DNA of 64,000 nucleotides. Source: Glandiceps talaboti. Lineage: Eukaryota > Hemichordata > Enteropneusta > Spengelidae. The stretch covers positions 22,623,287 through 22,687,286 of the forward strand of contig NC_135564.1 in assembly GCF_964340395.1 (NCBI RefSeq), given 5' to 3'. The position numbers were made by a program, and so were the translations under genes. Positions 1 through 12,874 of the stretch are shown piece by piece. Below the pieces are notes generated by a model. The model saw only the letters and a list, made by a program, of their open reading frames with translations. It was not told where the DNA came from and made no database searches. Within the stretch, counting starts at the first letter, position 1; each line of letters begins with the position of its first letter.

Positions 1-60
1 AAACAGAAATTGTCGTCTTTCTTAACATCGTTGGTACATGTTTGTTATTTTTTAAAATTT

Positions 61-319
61 CAACCTCATTATACTAGCTATCCTTAAGAGTATATTTCAA
101 CCTCATTATACTCGCTATCCTTAAGAGTATATTTTAACCTCATTATACTAGCTATCCGTAAGAGTATATTTCAACCTCATTATACTAGCTATCCGTAAGA
201 GTATATTTCAACCTCATTATACTCGCTATCCTTAAGAGTATATTTCAACCTCATTATACTAGCTATCCCTAAGAGTATATTTTAACCTCATTATACTAGC
301 TATCCTTAAGAGTATATTT
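61..319. repeat. 37-bp minisatellite, 7 copies
   Basis: Seven head-to-tail copies of a 37-bp unit begin at 61, 98, 135, 172, 209, 246 and 283. Each contains CAACCTCATTATACT followed by CTATCC and TAAGAGTATATT. Copies differ by single bases only. It ends where the pattern runs into CAATTTTTG. Confidence 0.95.
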
Positions 320-1440
320 CAATTTTTGTTGTAGAATTGTCAATTTTTTAAAAATTGAATTTTCATTTACACGCCGTGAAATTTTTTATCTTTCTCAGAG
401 TGGTGATGACGTCATCCAGTTGTACTACCTCCTGGAAATAGACGTTTTAATGGTCAACAACAAGGTTACAGTAATATCCCCTAATTCTATCAGCACCGCC
501 AACTCGCAGGTCGATACAACAGTGATGAGAGTGGAGAATAATTGAAAACCGTTGTGTGTCACAAGTAACTATGCAGGTTGATTTGTTTGATTTAAGTTGA
601 CATTTCTGGAGAAATCATTTCAACACTTCGTATTCCATAACATCTCCCATGAAAGTACAACTCAGGTGTTTAGCTAACCTTAATCCAGGTGTGTCCATTG
701 TAACATGTAACGGCAAAATGTTTGTCAATTTCAACATTTTCATTGTGATATTGTCGTGTGGAATTCTAAAGTGACTGTTCTATTTCATTATGCATTCAAC
801 TGTTACATGGGCAGTCCAGCAATGCACTCACTACTAGATTTATAAGGAGCGTTTAATTTGTGCCCCGGGGATTAGGACAAATAGATAGGATCAAACAGTA
901 ATAGAATTCAATCGTTTCCATTCCGTTTGTCCTAATTTTAGAAATAGTGCATTCAATACTTGTTGGTCTCTCCTGCTTCGACGCATACAGCTTGTTATGA
1001 CAGTAGATTAAAAATTGACGAACAACTTGAAATGCATTATAATAGATTGCTATAGTCTTTAAGACAGCCTGCAAGTGTTCTGACAACATTTCCTTCTATC
1101 AGATTTTCCAATTTCAACATCACTTAGAATTAAGAATCGTTGAAACGAATAGATTATATTTAACACTGTAGAATTTGACGAAACTATATATGTAGTTGTT
1201 AATACCACGTACGTCTACATTTTGATGTATGTCTACATTTTGATGCTATTTTGTCAATTCTACTCTCATTTATTTCTTTCCTCGTTTCCTTACGTGAATT
1301 ACGTCAACATGTCTATTTTTCGTCAATAATTTGCGTAGGTTCTTCCTTTACAGTGTATTATTCTATTAGAGTATCGATTTTCTCTTTCTAAAACATTCTT
1401 GGGAAACGCTTCACTGCTTCTGTTACAGGGAGACTGTGTT
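320..1440. other. unassigned sequence
   Basis: I see no supportable gene here. Open frames are short and have no recognisable motif. The only notable short site is the CRE palindrome at 407-414. Confidence 0.5.
407..414. promoter_or_regulatory. palindromic CRE (TGACGTCA)
   Basis: An isolated full CRE octamer within GATGACGTCATCC, itself a 12-base palindrome. CREB/ATF-family proteins bind this site in animals. No gene start is visible next to it, so function is unproven. Confidence 0.3.
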
Positions 1441-1703
1441 TGCGCCTGCGCACTTGCTCTAAGTATGACTTGCCCTTAAATGTCATTTTGAATAAATCTC
1501 TTCGTCTACATTCTATTCACCGTGAATCTTATTTACAATTCCCCATAGGCGAAGAACTAAATATGACAGAATATGCTGACGACAGAAGTTACTTTTTGCG
1601 AAATATACAGCAAAGCTTGTACTTAGCAAGGAGTGTTATCAGAAGGCCTGTTGACTTGGGTGTCAGGGTGAATGTAAATCAATTGTTAATTCGGCTTTCT
1701 TGA
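1441..1703 (+). pseudogene. possible reverse-transcriptase fragment (YADD box)
   Basis: An open frame of about 87 codons with no ATG start contains YADDRSYFLRN at about 1572-1604, preceded by GEELNMTE. A YADD box preceded by a G-x-E-L segment and followed by a FL-type hydrophobic pair is the pattern around the RT active site in L1/Tx1-like non-LTR retrotransposons. None of the other RT blocks is present nearby, so this would be a short decayed fragment. The match is brief and could be chance. Confidence 0.33.
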
Positions 1704-1959
1704 ATAACTCCCCCAAAAGGTATTTATCGGTCGCAAGGAAACCTTCAACATTGTTGAAGACAACATCTGACAGATGTGTGGTCCTTGAATTATTAAAATC
1801 GTTTTTCTTTTCAAACACAACTGAATACAGTCTTATATTACTTCTAAAGCTTTGTAATAGATAACGAATTCATCAAAATGTCCGAATGCTTTGAAAAGAT
1901 TTGTGAAATAATAAACTGAAACTTTTTCCTCACACAGACAGCTTTAATGCACCATTTCA

Positions 1960-4900
1960 TTAATGACGTCACTACATCTTATCTACATACCCAAGTCAGT
2001 AAAACTAAATGACGTCACTACATCTTATCTACATACCCAAGTCAGTAAATCTAAATGACGTCACTACATCCTATCTAGATACCCGTCAGTAAAACTAAAT
2101 GACGTCACTACATCTTATCTACATTCCCAAGTCAGTAAAACTAAATGACGTCACTACATCTTATCTACATACCCAAGTCTGTCAGTAAAACTAAATGGCG
2201 TCACTACATCTTATCTACAAACCTAAGTCAGTAAAACAAGATGACGTCACTACATCTTATCTACATACCCAAGTCAGTAAAACTAAATGACGTCACTACA
2301 TCTTATCTACATACCCAAGTCAGTAAAACTAAATGACGTCACTACATCTTATCTACATACCCAAGTCATTAAAACTAAATGGCGTCTGTACATCTTATCT
2401 ACAAACCTAAGTCAGTAAAACAAGATGACGTCACTACATCTTATCTACATGCCCAAGTCAGTAAAACTAAATGACGTCACTACATCTTATCTACATGCCC
2501 AAGTCAGTAAAACTAAACTGTCGGTACATCTTATCTACATACCCAAGTCAGTAAAACTAAATGGCGTCAATACATCTGATCTACATACCCAAGTCAGTAA
2601 AACAAAATGACGTCACTACATTGTACCTACATACCCAAGTAATTGAAACTAAATGGCGTCAGTACATCTTATCTACATACCCAAGTCAGTAAAACTAAAT
2701 GACGTCACTACATCTTATCTACATACCCAAGTCAGTAAAACTAAATGGCGTCTGTACATCTTATCTACATGCCCAAGTCAGTAAAACTAAATGACGTCAC
2801 TACATCTTATCTACATACCCAAGTCAGTAAAAGTAAATGACGTCACTACATCTTATCTACATTCCCAAGTCAGTAAAACTAAATGACGTCACTACATCTT
2901 ATCTACATACCCAAGTCATTAAAACTAAATGGCGTCACTACATCTTATCTAAATCCACAAGTCAATAAAAGGAAATGGCGTTACTACATCTTATCTAAAT
3001 CCACAAGTCAATAAAAGGAAATGGCGTCACTACATCTTATCTAAATCCACAAGTCAATAATAGGAAATGGCGTCACTACATCTTATCTAAATCCACAAGT
3101 CAATAAAAGGAAATGGCGTTACTACATCTTATCTAAATCCACAAGTCAATAAAAGTCAATGACATCACTACATCTTATCTAAATCCACAAGTCAATAAAA
3201 GTCAATGACATCACTACATCTTATCTAAATCCACAAGTCAATAATAGGAAATGGCGTCACTACATCTTATCTAAATCCACAAGTCAATAATAGGAAATGG
3301 CGTCACTACATCTTATCTAAATCCACAAGTCAATAATAGGAAATGGCGTCACTACATCTTATCTAAATCCACAAGTCAATAATAGGAAATGGCGTCACTA
3401 CATCTTATCTAAATCCACAAGTCAATAATAGGAAATGGCGTCACTACATCTTATCTAAATCCACAAGTCAATAATAGGAAATGGCGTCACTACATCTTAT
3501 CTAAATCCACAAGTCAATAATAGGAAATGGCGTCACTACATCTTATCTAAATCCACAAGTCAATAATAGGAAATGGCGTCACTACATCTTATCTAAATCC
3601 ACAAGTCAATAAAAGTCAATGACATCACTACATCTTATCTAAATCCACAAGTCAATAATAGGAAATGGCGTCACTACATCTTATCTAAATCCACAAGTCA
3701 ATAAAAGTCAATGACATCACTACATCTTATCTAAATCCACAAGTCAATAATAGGAAATGGCGTCACTACATCTTATCTAAATCCACAAGTCAATAATAGG
3801 AAATGGCGTCACTATATCTTATCTACATACCCAAGTCATTAAAACTAAATGGCGTCACTACATCTTATCTAAATCCACAAGTCAATAAAAGGAAATGGCG
3901 TTACTACATCTTATCTAAATCCACATTCCCAAGTCAGTAAAACTAAATGACGTCACTACATCTTATCTACATACCCAAGTCTGTCAGTAAAACTAAATGG
4001 CGTCACTACATCTTATCTACAAACCTAAGTCAGTAAAACAAGATGACGTCACTACATCTTATCTACATACCCAAGTCAGTAAAACTAAATGACGTCACTA
4101 CATCTTATCTACATACCCAAGTCAGTAAAACTAAATGACGTCACTACATCTTATCTACATACCCAAGTCAGTAAAAGTAAATGACGTCACTACATCTTAT
4201 CTACATACCCAAGTCAGTAAAACTAAATGACGTCACTACATCTTATCTACATACCCAAGTCATTAAAACTAAATGGCGTCTGTACATCTTATCTACAAAC
4301 CTAAGTCAGTAAAACAAGATGACGTCACTACATCTTATCTACATGCCCAAGTCAGTAAAACTAAATGACGTCACTACATCTTATCTACATGCCCAAGTCA
4401 GTAAAACTAAACTGTCGGTACATCTTATCTACATACCCAAGTCAGTAAAACTAAATGGCGTCAATACATCTGATCTACATACCCAAGTCAGTAAAACAAA
4501 ATGACGTCACTACATTGTACCTACATACCCAAGTCAGTAAAACTAAATGACGTCACTACATCTTATCTACATACCCAAGTCAGTAAAACTAAATGGCGTC
4601 TGTACATCTTATCTACATACCCAAGTCAGTAAAACTAAATGACGTCACTACATCTTATCTACATACCCAAGTCAGTAAAACTAAATGGCGTCTGTACATC
4701 TTATCTACATACCCAAGTCAGTAAAACTAAATGACGTCACTACATCTTATCTACATACCCAAGTCAGTAAAACTAAATGACGTCACTACATCTTATCTAC
4801 ATTCCCAAGTCAGTAAAACTAAATGACGTCACTACATCTTATCTACATACCCAAGTCAGTAAAACTAAATGGCGTCTGTACATCTTATCTACATTCCCAA

Positions 4901-6915
4901 GTCAGTAAAACTAAATGACGTCACTACATCTTATCTACATACCCAAGTCAGTAAAAGTAAATGACGTCACTACATCTTATCTACATACCCAAGTCAGTAA
5001 AACTAAATGGCGTCTGTACATCTTATCTACATACCCAAGTCAGTAAAAGTAAATGACGTCACTACATCTTATCTACATTCCCAAGTCAGTAAAACTAAAT
5101 GACGTCACTACATCTTATCTACATTCCCAAGTCAGTAAAACTAAATGACGTCACTACATCTTATCTACATACCCAAGTCAGTAAAAGTAAATGACGTCAC
5201 TACATCTTATCTACATACCCAAGTCAGTAAAACTAAATGGCGTCTGTACATCTTATCTACATACCCAAGTCAGTAAAACTAAATGACGTCACTACATCTT
5301 ATCTACATTCCCAAGTCAGTAAAACTAAATGGCGTCTGTACATCTTATCTACATACCCAAGTCAGTAAAACTAAATGACGTCACTACATCTTATCTACAT
5401 ACCCAAGTCAGTAAAACTAAATGGCGTCTGTACATCTTATCTACATACCCAAGTCAGTAAAACTAAATGGCGTCTGTACATCTTATCTACATACCCAAGT
5501 CAGTAAAACTAAATGGCGTCTGTACATCTTATCTACATACCCAAGTCAGTAAAACTAAATGACGTCACTACATCTTATCTACATACCCAAGTCAGTAAAA
5601 CTAAATGGCGTCTGTACATCTTATCTACATACCCAAGTCAGTAAAACTAAATGGCGTCTGTACATCTTATCTACAAACCTAAGTCAGTAAAACAAGATGA
5701 CGTCACTACATCTTATCTACATACCCAAGTCAGTAAAACTAAATGGCGTCTGTACATCTTATCTACATTCCCAAGTCAGTAAAACTAAATGACGTCACTA
5801 CATCTTATCTACATACCCAAGTCAGTAAAACTAAATGGCGTCTGTACATCTTATCTACATTCCCAAGTCAGTAAAACTAAATGACGTCACTACATCTTAT
5901 CTACATACCCAAGTCAGTAAAAGTAAATGACGTCACTACATCTTATCTACATACCCAAGTCAGTAAAACTAAATGACGTCACTACATCTTATCTACATAC
6001 CCAAGTCAGTAAAACTAAATGACGTCACTACATCTTATCTACATACCCAAGTCAGTAAAACTAAATGACGTCACTACATCTTATCTACATACCCAAGTCA
6101 GTAAAACTAAATGACGTCACTACATCTTATCTACATACCCAAGTCAGTAAAACTAAATGGCGTCTGTACATCTTATCTACATACCCAAGTCAGTAAAAGT
6201 AAATGACGTCACTACATCTTATCTACATTCCCAAGTCAGTAAAACTAAATGACGTCACTACATCTTATCTACATACCCAAGTCATTAAAACTAAATGGCG
6301 TCACTACATCTTATCTACATTCCCAAGTCAATAATAGGAAATGGCGTCACTACATCTTATCTAAATCCACAAGTCAATAATAGGAAATGGCGTTACTACA
6401 TCTTATCTAAATCCACAAGTCAATAAAAGGAAATGGCGTTACTACATCTTATCTAAATCCACAAGTCAATAAAAGGAAATGGCGTTACTACATCTTATCT
6501 AAATCCACAAGTCAATAAAAGTCAATGACATCACTACATCTTATCTAAATCCACAAGTCAATAATAGGAAATGGCGTCACTACATCTTATCTAAATCCAC
6601 AAGTCAATAAAAGTCAATGACATCACTACATCTTATCTAAATCCACAAGTCAATAATAGGAAATGGCGTCACTACATCTTATCTAAATCCACAAGTCAAT
6701 AAAAGTCAATGACATCACTACATCTTATCTAAATCCACAAGTCAATAATAGGAAATGGCGTCACTACATCTTATCTAAATCCACAAGTCAATAATAGGAA
6801 ATGGCGTCACTACATCTTATCTAAATCCACAAGTCAATAATAGGAAATGGCGTCACTACATCTTATCTAAATCCACAAGTCAATAAAAGAAAATGGCGTC
6901 ACTACATCTTATCTA
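1960..6915. repeat. 46-bp minisatellite array carrying CRE octamers (about 105 units)
   Basis: Nearly 5 kb of head-to-tail 46-bp units. Type A units read AAATGACGTCACTACATC, then TTATCTACATACCCAAGTCA and GTAAAACT. Type B units have ATCTAAATCCACAAGTCAAT and end AATAGG, AAAAGG or AAAAGTC. The blocks run A (about 1960-2930), B (about 2930-3820), A (about 3925-6310) and B (about 6310-6915). Counting by eye, about 48 units hold the full palindrome TGACGTCA. Others have TGGCGTCA, TGACATCA or GGCGTCTG. Short open frames inside are products of the repeat. Confidence 0.95.
3922..4535. repeat. duplicated block inside the 46-bp array
   Basis: The order of variant units from 3922 onward repeats that starting at 2123: an ACATTCCC unit, a unit with CAAGTCTGTCAG (4-base insertion), ACAAACCTAAG units, and a unit with AAACTGTCGG. 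The offset is about 1802 bp at the start and 1894 bp by 4319, a difference of two 46-bp units. At about 3920 a type B unit is fused mid-unit to type A (TCTAAATCCACATTCCC), marking the breakpoint. Confidence 0.8.
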
Positions 6916-8000
6916 CATACACTATTCCGTACTTAGGATGTGTTTACCAGCACCTATTTTAATATCTCTACATTTCAACACAAAATTCATTAAGAACATA
7001 ATATGGCCATTAAAAACCATCTGATCATGGGTTCGGTACCTCTGACATTTAATGAAATGAAACTGAAATATTGTTTTGAAGGCATTGCTAATCACTCAGA
7101 ATAACATACTAGTACTTTAATGGCAAGATTATTAACTTGAGTAGTACAGAATTCTTCTGCAACATGAATGCTTAAAACCAGCATAGGCATTGGTGTCTAC
7201 AGTGTAATGTTAGGTGACATATATCCGTTGCATCCAACCAGAAGTTTTGCCATGAATGATTTAGAGCTTGTCTTCTAAAATCGATTATAAAACTAAATTT
7301 ATCTGTCATTAAAATTCGATAAACGAAATCTATAAATTATGCAAATTCCATCACAGACTGCCTGGTTCTCATGGTTAGTGTTTTACTTATGCACTGTAAC
7401 CATGGGTGAAATCTCCAAGGAGTGTTCACGTCATTTTTCCTTTCACACGCACACATGACAACAAATCATATGTGACCTTCCCGGTGACTGACTACTGACA
7501 TTGCCACCTTAACAAACAACGTACATAGGCCTGCGCCTAAACATAGCCAACTTGGGGATTATGGCGTTCGATAAATTGTCATACGAAATGAATTTGAGGC
7601 ATGCAATTGGATAAATAATTTACCCGTTACCAATGATCCAACAGAGACGTTACTAAGGCCGTGGAATGAGGGAATGCCTGTTGCCAACGACAACGAATCT
7701 TGGCTATATAAAGATAATGTTACATGCTACATCATTATTTCATTAACAGAATATCATTCATAGTCTTAAGATCGTCTTGAGACAAATGAGACAAGAGAGG
7801 GTAATGGAATACAATGATTTAAGTTGATGAAAGTCATGATAGTTCATGTTGTTCAGTGATCAGGATTTCAGTCATCACATCCTGTCCATACTGTATGTTA
7901 ACGTAAATCAGCACGACATGGTGCAGACGTCATTAAATTGTATGCAAATAACATTGTATATACACAAATCAGCATGACCACAGGGAACCAGGAACCATGT
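6916..8000. other. unassigned sequence
   Basis: No gene or repeat family is recognised. It contains one POU octamer (ATGCAAAT, 7339-7346), a weak and common motif. Confidence 0.5.
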
Positions 8001-8005
8001 TGCAA

Positions 8006-8050
8006 CCAACCAACCAACCAACCAACCAAGCAAGCAAGCAAGCAAGCAAC
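8006..8050. repeat. (AACC)n/(AAGC)n microsatellite
   Basis: Six AACC tetramers followed by about five AAGC tetramers, an abrupt switch between two related tetranucleotides. Confidence 0.95.
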
Positions 8051-8160
8051 CACCATCGCACGCTCGCACCACCCAACACACCCACTCATCACTCACCCGA
8101 CCTAGCTACCTACCTAATAAGTAAATATGCATGCGTAAATGGAAATACCATACCTATACC

Positions 8161-8268
8161 TTATAATATATATATGTGATGACCTAGACATACACATGGG
8201 CCAGTATACTAAACTATGTTATAATATATATATTTGATGACCTAGATGGGCCGGTATACTAAACTATG
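8161..8268. repeat. 58/50-bp tandem duplication
   Basis: Two adjacent copies start with TTATAATATATATAT and end with TACTAAACTATG. The second lacks eight bases after GACCTAGA. Confidence 0.85.
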
Positions 8269-8470
8269 TTACTTTGTTGCTATGAATACATCACATACTC
8301 GCTATATTTAGAAACACAGTGTGGTTTAGTATACAGGCCTGTATATACATGAATAGATAATGGTAGTTATAGATTATTAGCTAACTATAGTTATACATAT
8401 CTTTACGGCATTTCCATTTAGCACGCATATTTTGTTAGTTGTTTATTTATCTGTATTTTATTTTTGTTCT

Positions 8471-8664
<194 letters not shown>

Positions 8665-8859
8665 TGTGACATCGTTCCTGGGCTTCCTATAGCACATAAT
8701 GCCATCAAATTGTATGCATACAATACTCTGTGTTAACATGATTACATTACATTACATAATCAGTGATCAGGATTTCAGCTCTAGGTTTTAATGTTGAATG
8801 TGTCTTTTGAGTCTTTGTTGTTGGTTTGTTTTGTTTGGTATATAAGTTATTATTGTGAT

Positions 8860-9012
8860 GTATATTTTATCTTCATGACGGTTTTACTGTAGTTTTTTAT
8901 TTATATTTTACATCTCGGATGTATTAGCACGTTTGTGCTACTTTTTAAACCGAGGATAAATAAAATAATAAAATAATAATAAATTACATTACATTGCATT
9001 ACATTACATTAC
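8860..9012 (+). mobile_element. probable non-LTR retroelement 3' end
   Basis: A T-rich stretch contains the hairpin TAGCAC-GTTT-GTGCTA (8925-8940) and ends in AATAAAATAATAAAATAAT, followed by an (ATTAC)n tract at about 8984-9012. A 3' hairpin plus simple-repeat tail is usual for LINE and SINE ends. No coding part is recognised upstream, so this may be a severely 5'-truncated copy. Confidence 0.35.
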
Positions 9013-9441
9013 TTCTATAATAGGCTAATATGTAAAACAATGACAGGCACGCCTTTTAGCTATAACGTATCTTTAATTTAGTTATATTTTGTTTTACCTC
9101 AAGACATAGTTATGGCTACACAGTTCATTGTACATACTGTATTCAATAATCAAGTCACCAAGTAGTCTCCTGACATACTGCATTGAAATTTGAAATCCTT
9201 TCTTCCAGCTAAATCGTTTTCTAGTTGTCGACAGACCATACAGTTTCACGCAAAAATCATTGGCCCAATATTTCTAGAATTATGTACGTTCTACTATAGC
9301 ATATCTTAACACCATAGATTTATTCCTTATTTAAATTCAAAATTATATTTTTGTTGTGAAAGTTAATAGTCATACGACACAATCCTCTTTCCCGGTAATG
9401 AAGAAACTGAGATGTTGTTACATTGACCTTCATGCAGTCTG

Positions 9442-10042
9442 TCTAATTTTCTATCTTCACAATTTATACTTTTTACGAAATGGAATTGTTGGCTATTTGT
9501 GAACGAGATTTGGTAGGCGAGATTGTAATCATTTTCTCTTTCCTTGTCCATCAAAAGCTGTATCTTCGTCACACTAATTACGCCAAATAAAAAAGTTGTT
9601 TGGTTCCGGTTACCCGACCTCACCTAGTTTTTCACGCCGACCGTAAACTTTTTATTACGTATTCGAGAAAAATAATAATAAAATCGCGAAAATCGTGAAG
9701 TCTTGCAAGAAATAGTGGGTGCGGAAACTGACATCCACTTAAATATAAAACCTTTCTTCCAATCTGTAATGGCTGTACATCTGATAGGAAGAAATAACCA
9801 ACACAGAGACCATTTGGAAAACAATGGAAAACCTGAACACACTCGCAAAAGAAATGTATAATAAAAATATAAAAAAATCTACCTACCCCACCTATTTTAA
9901 ATTTGAATGTAATCGGAACCACACAATATTTTTTACGCCTTATCAAAGTTCTTATTGTGTCGGCAGAGACAATCAATGCAATCAACGTGGCCTAACCTTT
10001 CACAAATTAGTTTATCGTAGTTTGTGAAGATAGAAAATTAGA
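9442..10042. repeat. 600-bp segment bounded by a 21-bp inverted repeat
   Basis: A perfect 21-bp match in opposite orientation lies at 9442-9462 and 10022-10042 (core CTAATTTTCTATCTTCACAA). The interior shows only undistinguished open frames on the minus strand, for example 9363-9623, with no known motif. It may be a small non-autonomous element or an old inverted duplication. Confidence 0.5.
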
Positions 10043-10147
10043 GAGTGTACCAAGGTTAATGGTTTCATATGCTCTGTAAAGCCAGCGACAAATTACCCAA
10101 GTGTTGTTAACATCCTTTTAGTAAGATGTAGAAACTTTTTAAAGTGA

Positions 10148-10185
10148 GTGATGTAATGACGTATACATTGACGTCATTACATCAC
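10148..10185. repeat. perfect 15-bp palindrome with CRE
   Basis: Arms 10148-10162 (GTGATGTAATGACGT) and 10171-10185 are exact reverse complements around an 8-base loop. The right arm begins inside a TGACGTCA octamer at 10169-10176. It could form a hairpin or cruciform. Confidence 0.85.
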
Positions 10186-11240
10186 GCATGCCAAGAAACT
10201 CTTGTCACAGGAGACAGGAATATGACAGTACTTACCTTATCGGGTATAATAACTGCCTTGTTTTCTCCCGTTTCTGAAACAAACCAGAAAAGAATTCTTA
10301 GAATCGATTGGTTATCACTTATGTATGTAGTACATTATTTACAGGCATGGACCATCTTCCCAACTCTTACGTACTACGGTACGTTTTACTTATATGGCGT
10401 TGGGAATTAGTTAGGTTATAGGAGGTAATAGGCTGATTTCGTTATTAACTGCATAAAGAAATGTCGACGTCCTGGACTCGACTGTCCCTCTCTTGGACTG
10501 TCCCTGTTGGTATATGGTCTCCGTAAACCATTATCCATACTGGGATCAGGTGTATTCTACAGTTTACCATCATATACGTTAATCCGTCCTACCATGGCCA
10601 AAGTTGTACGCTCTCGAACCGTCTGAAAAATAACTGTCTTGGATTAACCCTTCAAAGTTCTCGCATAAATGAAAGTGGATAAGAGACATTCAAAATTGGA
10701 TGCTTACGCAGGTCTAAACAGATACAAAAAATGGTGTCTCTATTCAATATAGGCTATCTTACTCTCATTGAAATGTGTTGACAAGTTATAGCCTAATGTA
10801 TTATTCCGAGCATTGCAAAAAATAAATGTCATTACTAGCGCACCAATTCGGTAAAGACATTTGCCCAAACAGTAATATGGTTAAATTTGATGACGTGCGC
10901 TTTGTAGCGTTCAATTTGTATGACATTCATAATGTACGACCTACTGTCTTCATTTACATTTGCGTCATTGCATCAGTCAATCTTACTGTGAATTGGTTTG
11001 GAGGGCTTCCTCTTACAACGCAATCGAATTCCATGCTTCCAGCTCGCCTAGTGATTTGATGATCTATAGTCGCACAGTTAATTTCCTCTAAAGCGTCTAT
11101 ACTTCATCTCAAGACTCAATTAAAATGCTACCATCTAATGTCGAGGAGCGATTCAAACAAAAGTCACGCTCGATGTCTTATCGCAATATGGCTTGAATAT
11201 ATGTACAGAACATCGCGTTTATGCCAGCCCTGAAACTGTT
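10186..11240. other. unassigned sequence
   Basis: Short frames (10144-10410, 10826-11059) have no recognisable motif. I see no gene that can be supported. Confidence 0.5.
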
Positions 11241-11242
11241 GA

Positions 11243-11840
11243 TGATCCACGACACATGGGGGATGTATATGAAGTGTGATCCACGACACATGGGGTGATG
11301 TGTATGGAGTGTGATCCACGACACATGGGGTGATGTATATGGAATGTGATCCACGACACATGGGGTGATGTGTATGGAGTGTGATCCACGACACATGGGG
11401 TGATGTATATGGAATGTGATCCGTGATCCACGACACATGGGGTGATGTGTATGGAGTGTGATCCACGACACATGGGGGATGTGTATGGAATGTGATCCAC
11501 GACACATGGGGTGATGTGTATGGAATGTGATCCACGACACATGGAGTGATGTGTATGGAATGTGATCCACGACACATGGGGTGATGTGTATGGAATGTGA
11601 TCCACGACACATGGGGTGATGTGTGTGGAATGTGATCCACGACACATGGGGTGATGTGTGTGGAGTGTGATCCACGACACATGGGGTGATGTGTATGGAG
11701 TGTGATCCACGACACATGGGGGATGTGTATGGAATGTGATCCACGACACATGGGGTGATGTGTATGGAATGTGATCCACGACACATGGGGGATGTGTGTG
11801 GAATGTGATCCACGACACATGGGGTGATGTGTATGGAGTG
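11243..11840. repeat. 35-bp minisatellite, about 17 copies
   Basis: Units contain TGATCCACGACACATGGGG followed by GATGTGTATGGAGT or a near variant. Some are 1 bp shorter (GGGGGATG) and one carries a small TCCGTGATCC duplication near 11420. Because 35 is not a multiple of 3, all minus-strand phases stay open through most of it. The resulting frames rich in H, C and V are artefacts. Confidence 0.95.
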
Positions 11841-12478
11841 GATTTATAAGTCTAATCTTAGTGTGTAGCTTACGATAGCACTGGCGGAGAAAATAGTCGT
11901 CCACTTAATTTTCACACATCTTTCATGCAGCTTTAAGTCAATCAACACTTCGATTCTTGCATCAATTCTGTACAACTGGAACATATATGGATTGTGCACA
12001 TTACACAACTATTAATAGACAGTCCAACAAATACAGTTTTGATATCGGAGTGTCGAAGATGTATTTCCATGTCAGTTCCTGCTACTTTGCATTAGTTGAT
12101 ATGGCAACACGGGAGTGAAGTCTGTTTTTCTTCGGACAAGATGATAGCTTTCGATTGAACATCCCAATACGATATCATTGCAAACCAAATCCGATTGCAA
12201 ATTAATTGTGTGGAACAGACAATCGAGTGCCAAAATAACTATTGCCTTAGTTTCAGTCACATTTTTCTCGCATTTTTTTTCAAAAGCAGTCATAGAACAG
12301 TGTTTTAGTAGTTGTTCATTTAGTGTTTTCAAGCAACGATGGTGACTTCTAATGCATACAAGATCATAGTAACTTCCGATGTGGTGTTCAAAATTTCAAC
12401 TGTTTCTAGTTGACTTGTTCCAATTCAATATGCCCATTTTCAAGTTCAGCCAAATGAATCAGAGGTTAATTCTACGAC

Positions 12479-12485
<7 letters not shown>
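11841..12485. other. unassigned sequence
   Basis: A minus-strand open frame at 12072-12332 shows no family motif. Nothing else is evident. Confidence 0.4.

Positions 12486-12546
<61 letters not shown>
12486..12546. repeat. (TG)n microsatellite
   Basis: About 30 uninterrupted TG dinucleotides. Confidence 0.97.
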
Positions 12547-12547
<1 letters not shown>

Positions 12548-12874
12548 TCCCAACGAATCGTTGGTGCAAACTGTCTGTCGAAACGTCGCCGTTATGCCAT
12601 TTTTTTAAAACAGTGCTAGACAAGTTGTGTCCACATAAAGTAGGCGGATGATAGTGGTGAGGCATACCAATGTTGACCAACGAATACATTATATTATCAT
12701 GGCTATTTTATCATAGCGGACAGCTAGGAGGGAAGACAGTGACAATATTGGAAGACTAAAAGGACAAAACCCCATCACTAAGTAAAGCTATCAATTATCA
12801 TTTGACTAATGTACTAATCGTGCCGATTCGTGGCACATAACCCATGGTAAATACCACACAATAATAACGTTTGA
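12547..12874. other. unassigned sequence
   Basis: No feature seen. Confidence 0.5.

Noticed and set aside
1960-6915. CRISPR-like array
   Set aside because: Units are contiguous without unique spacers and the context is animal DNA. It is a minisatellite.
11164-11904. A 246-residue minus-strand frame rich in His, Cys and Val
   Set aside because: It is periodic with the 35-bp minisatellite and mirrored in other phases.
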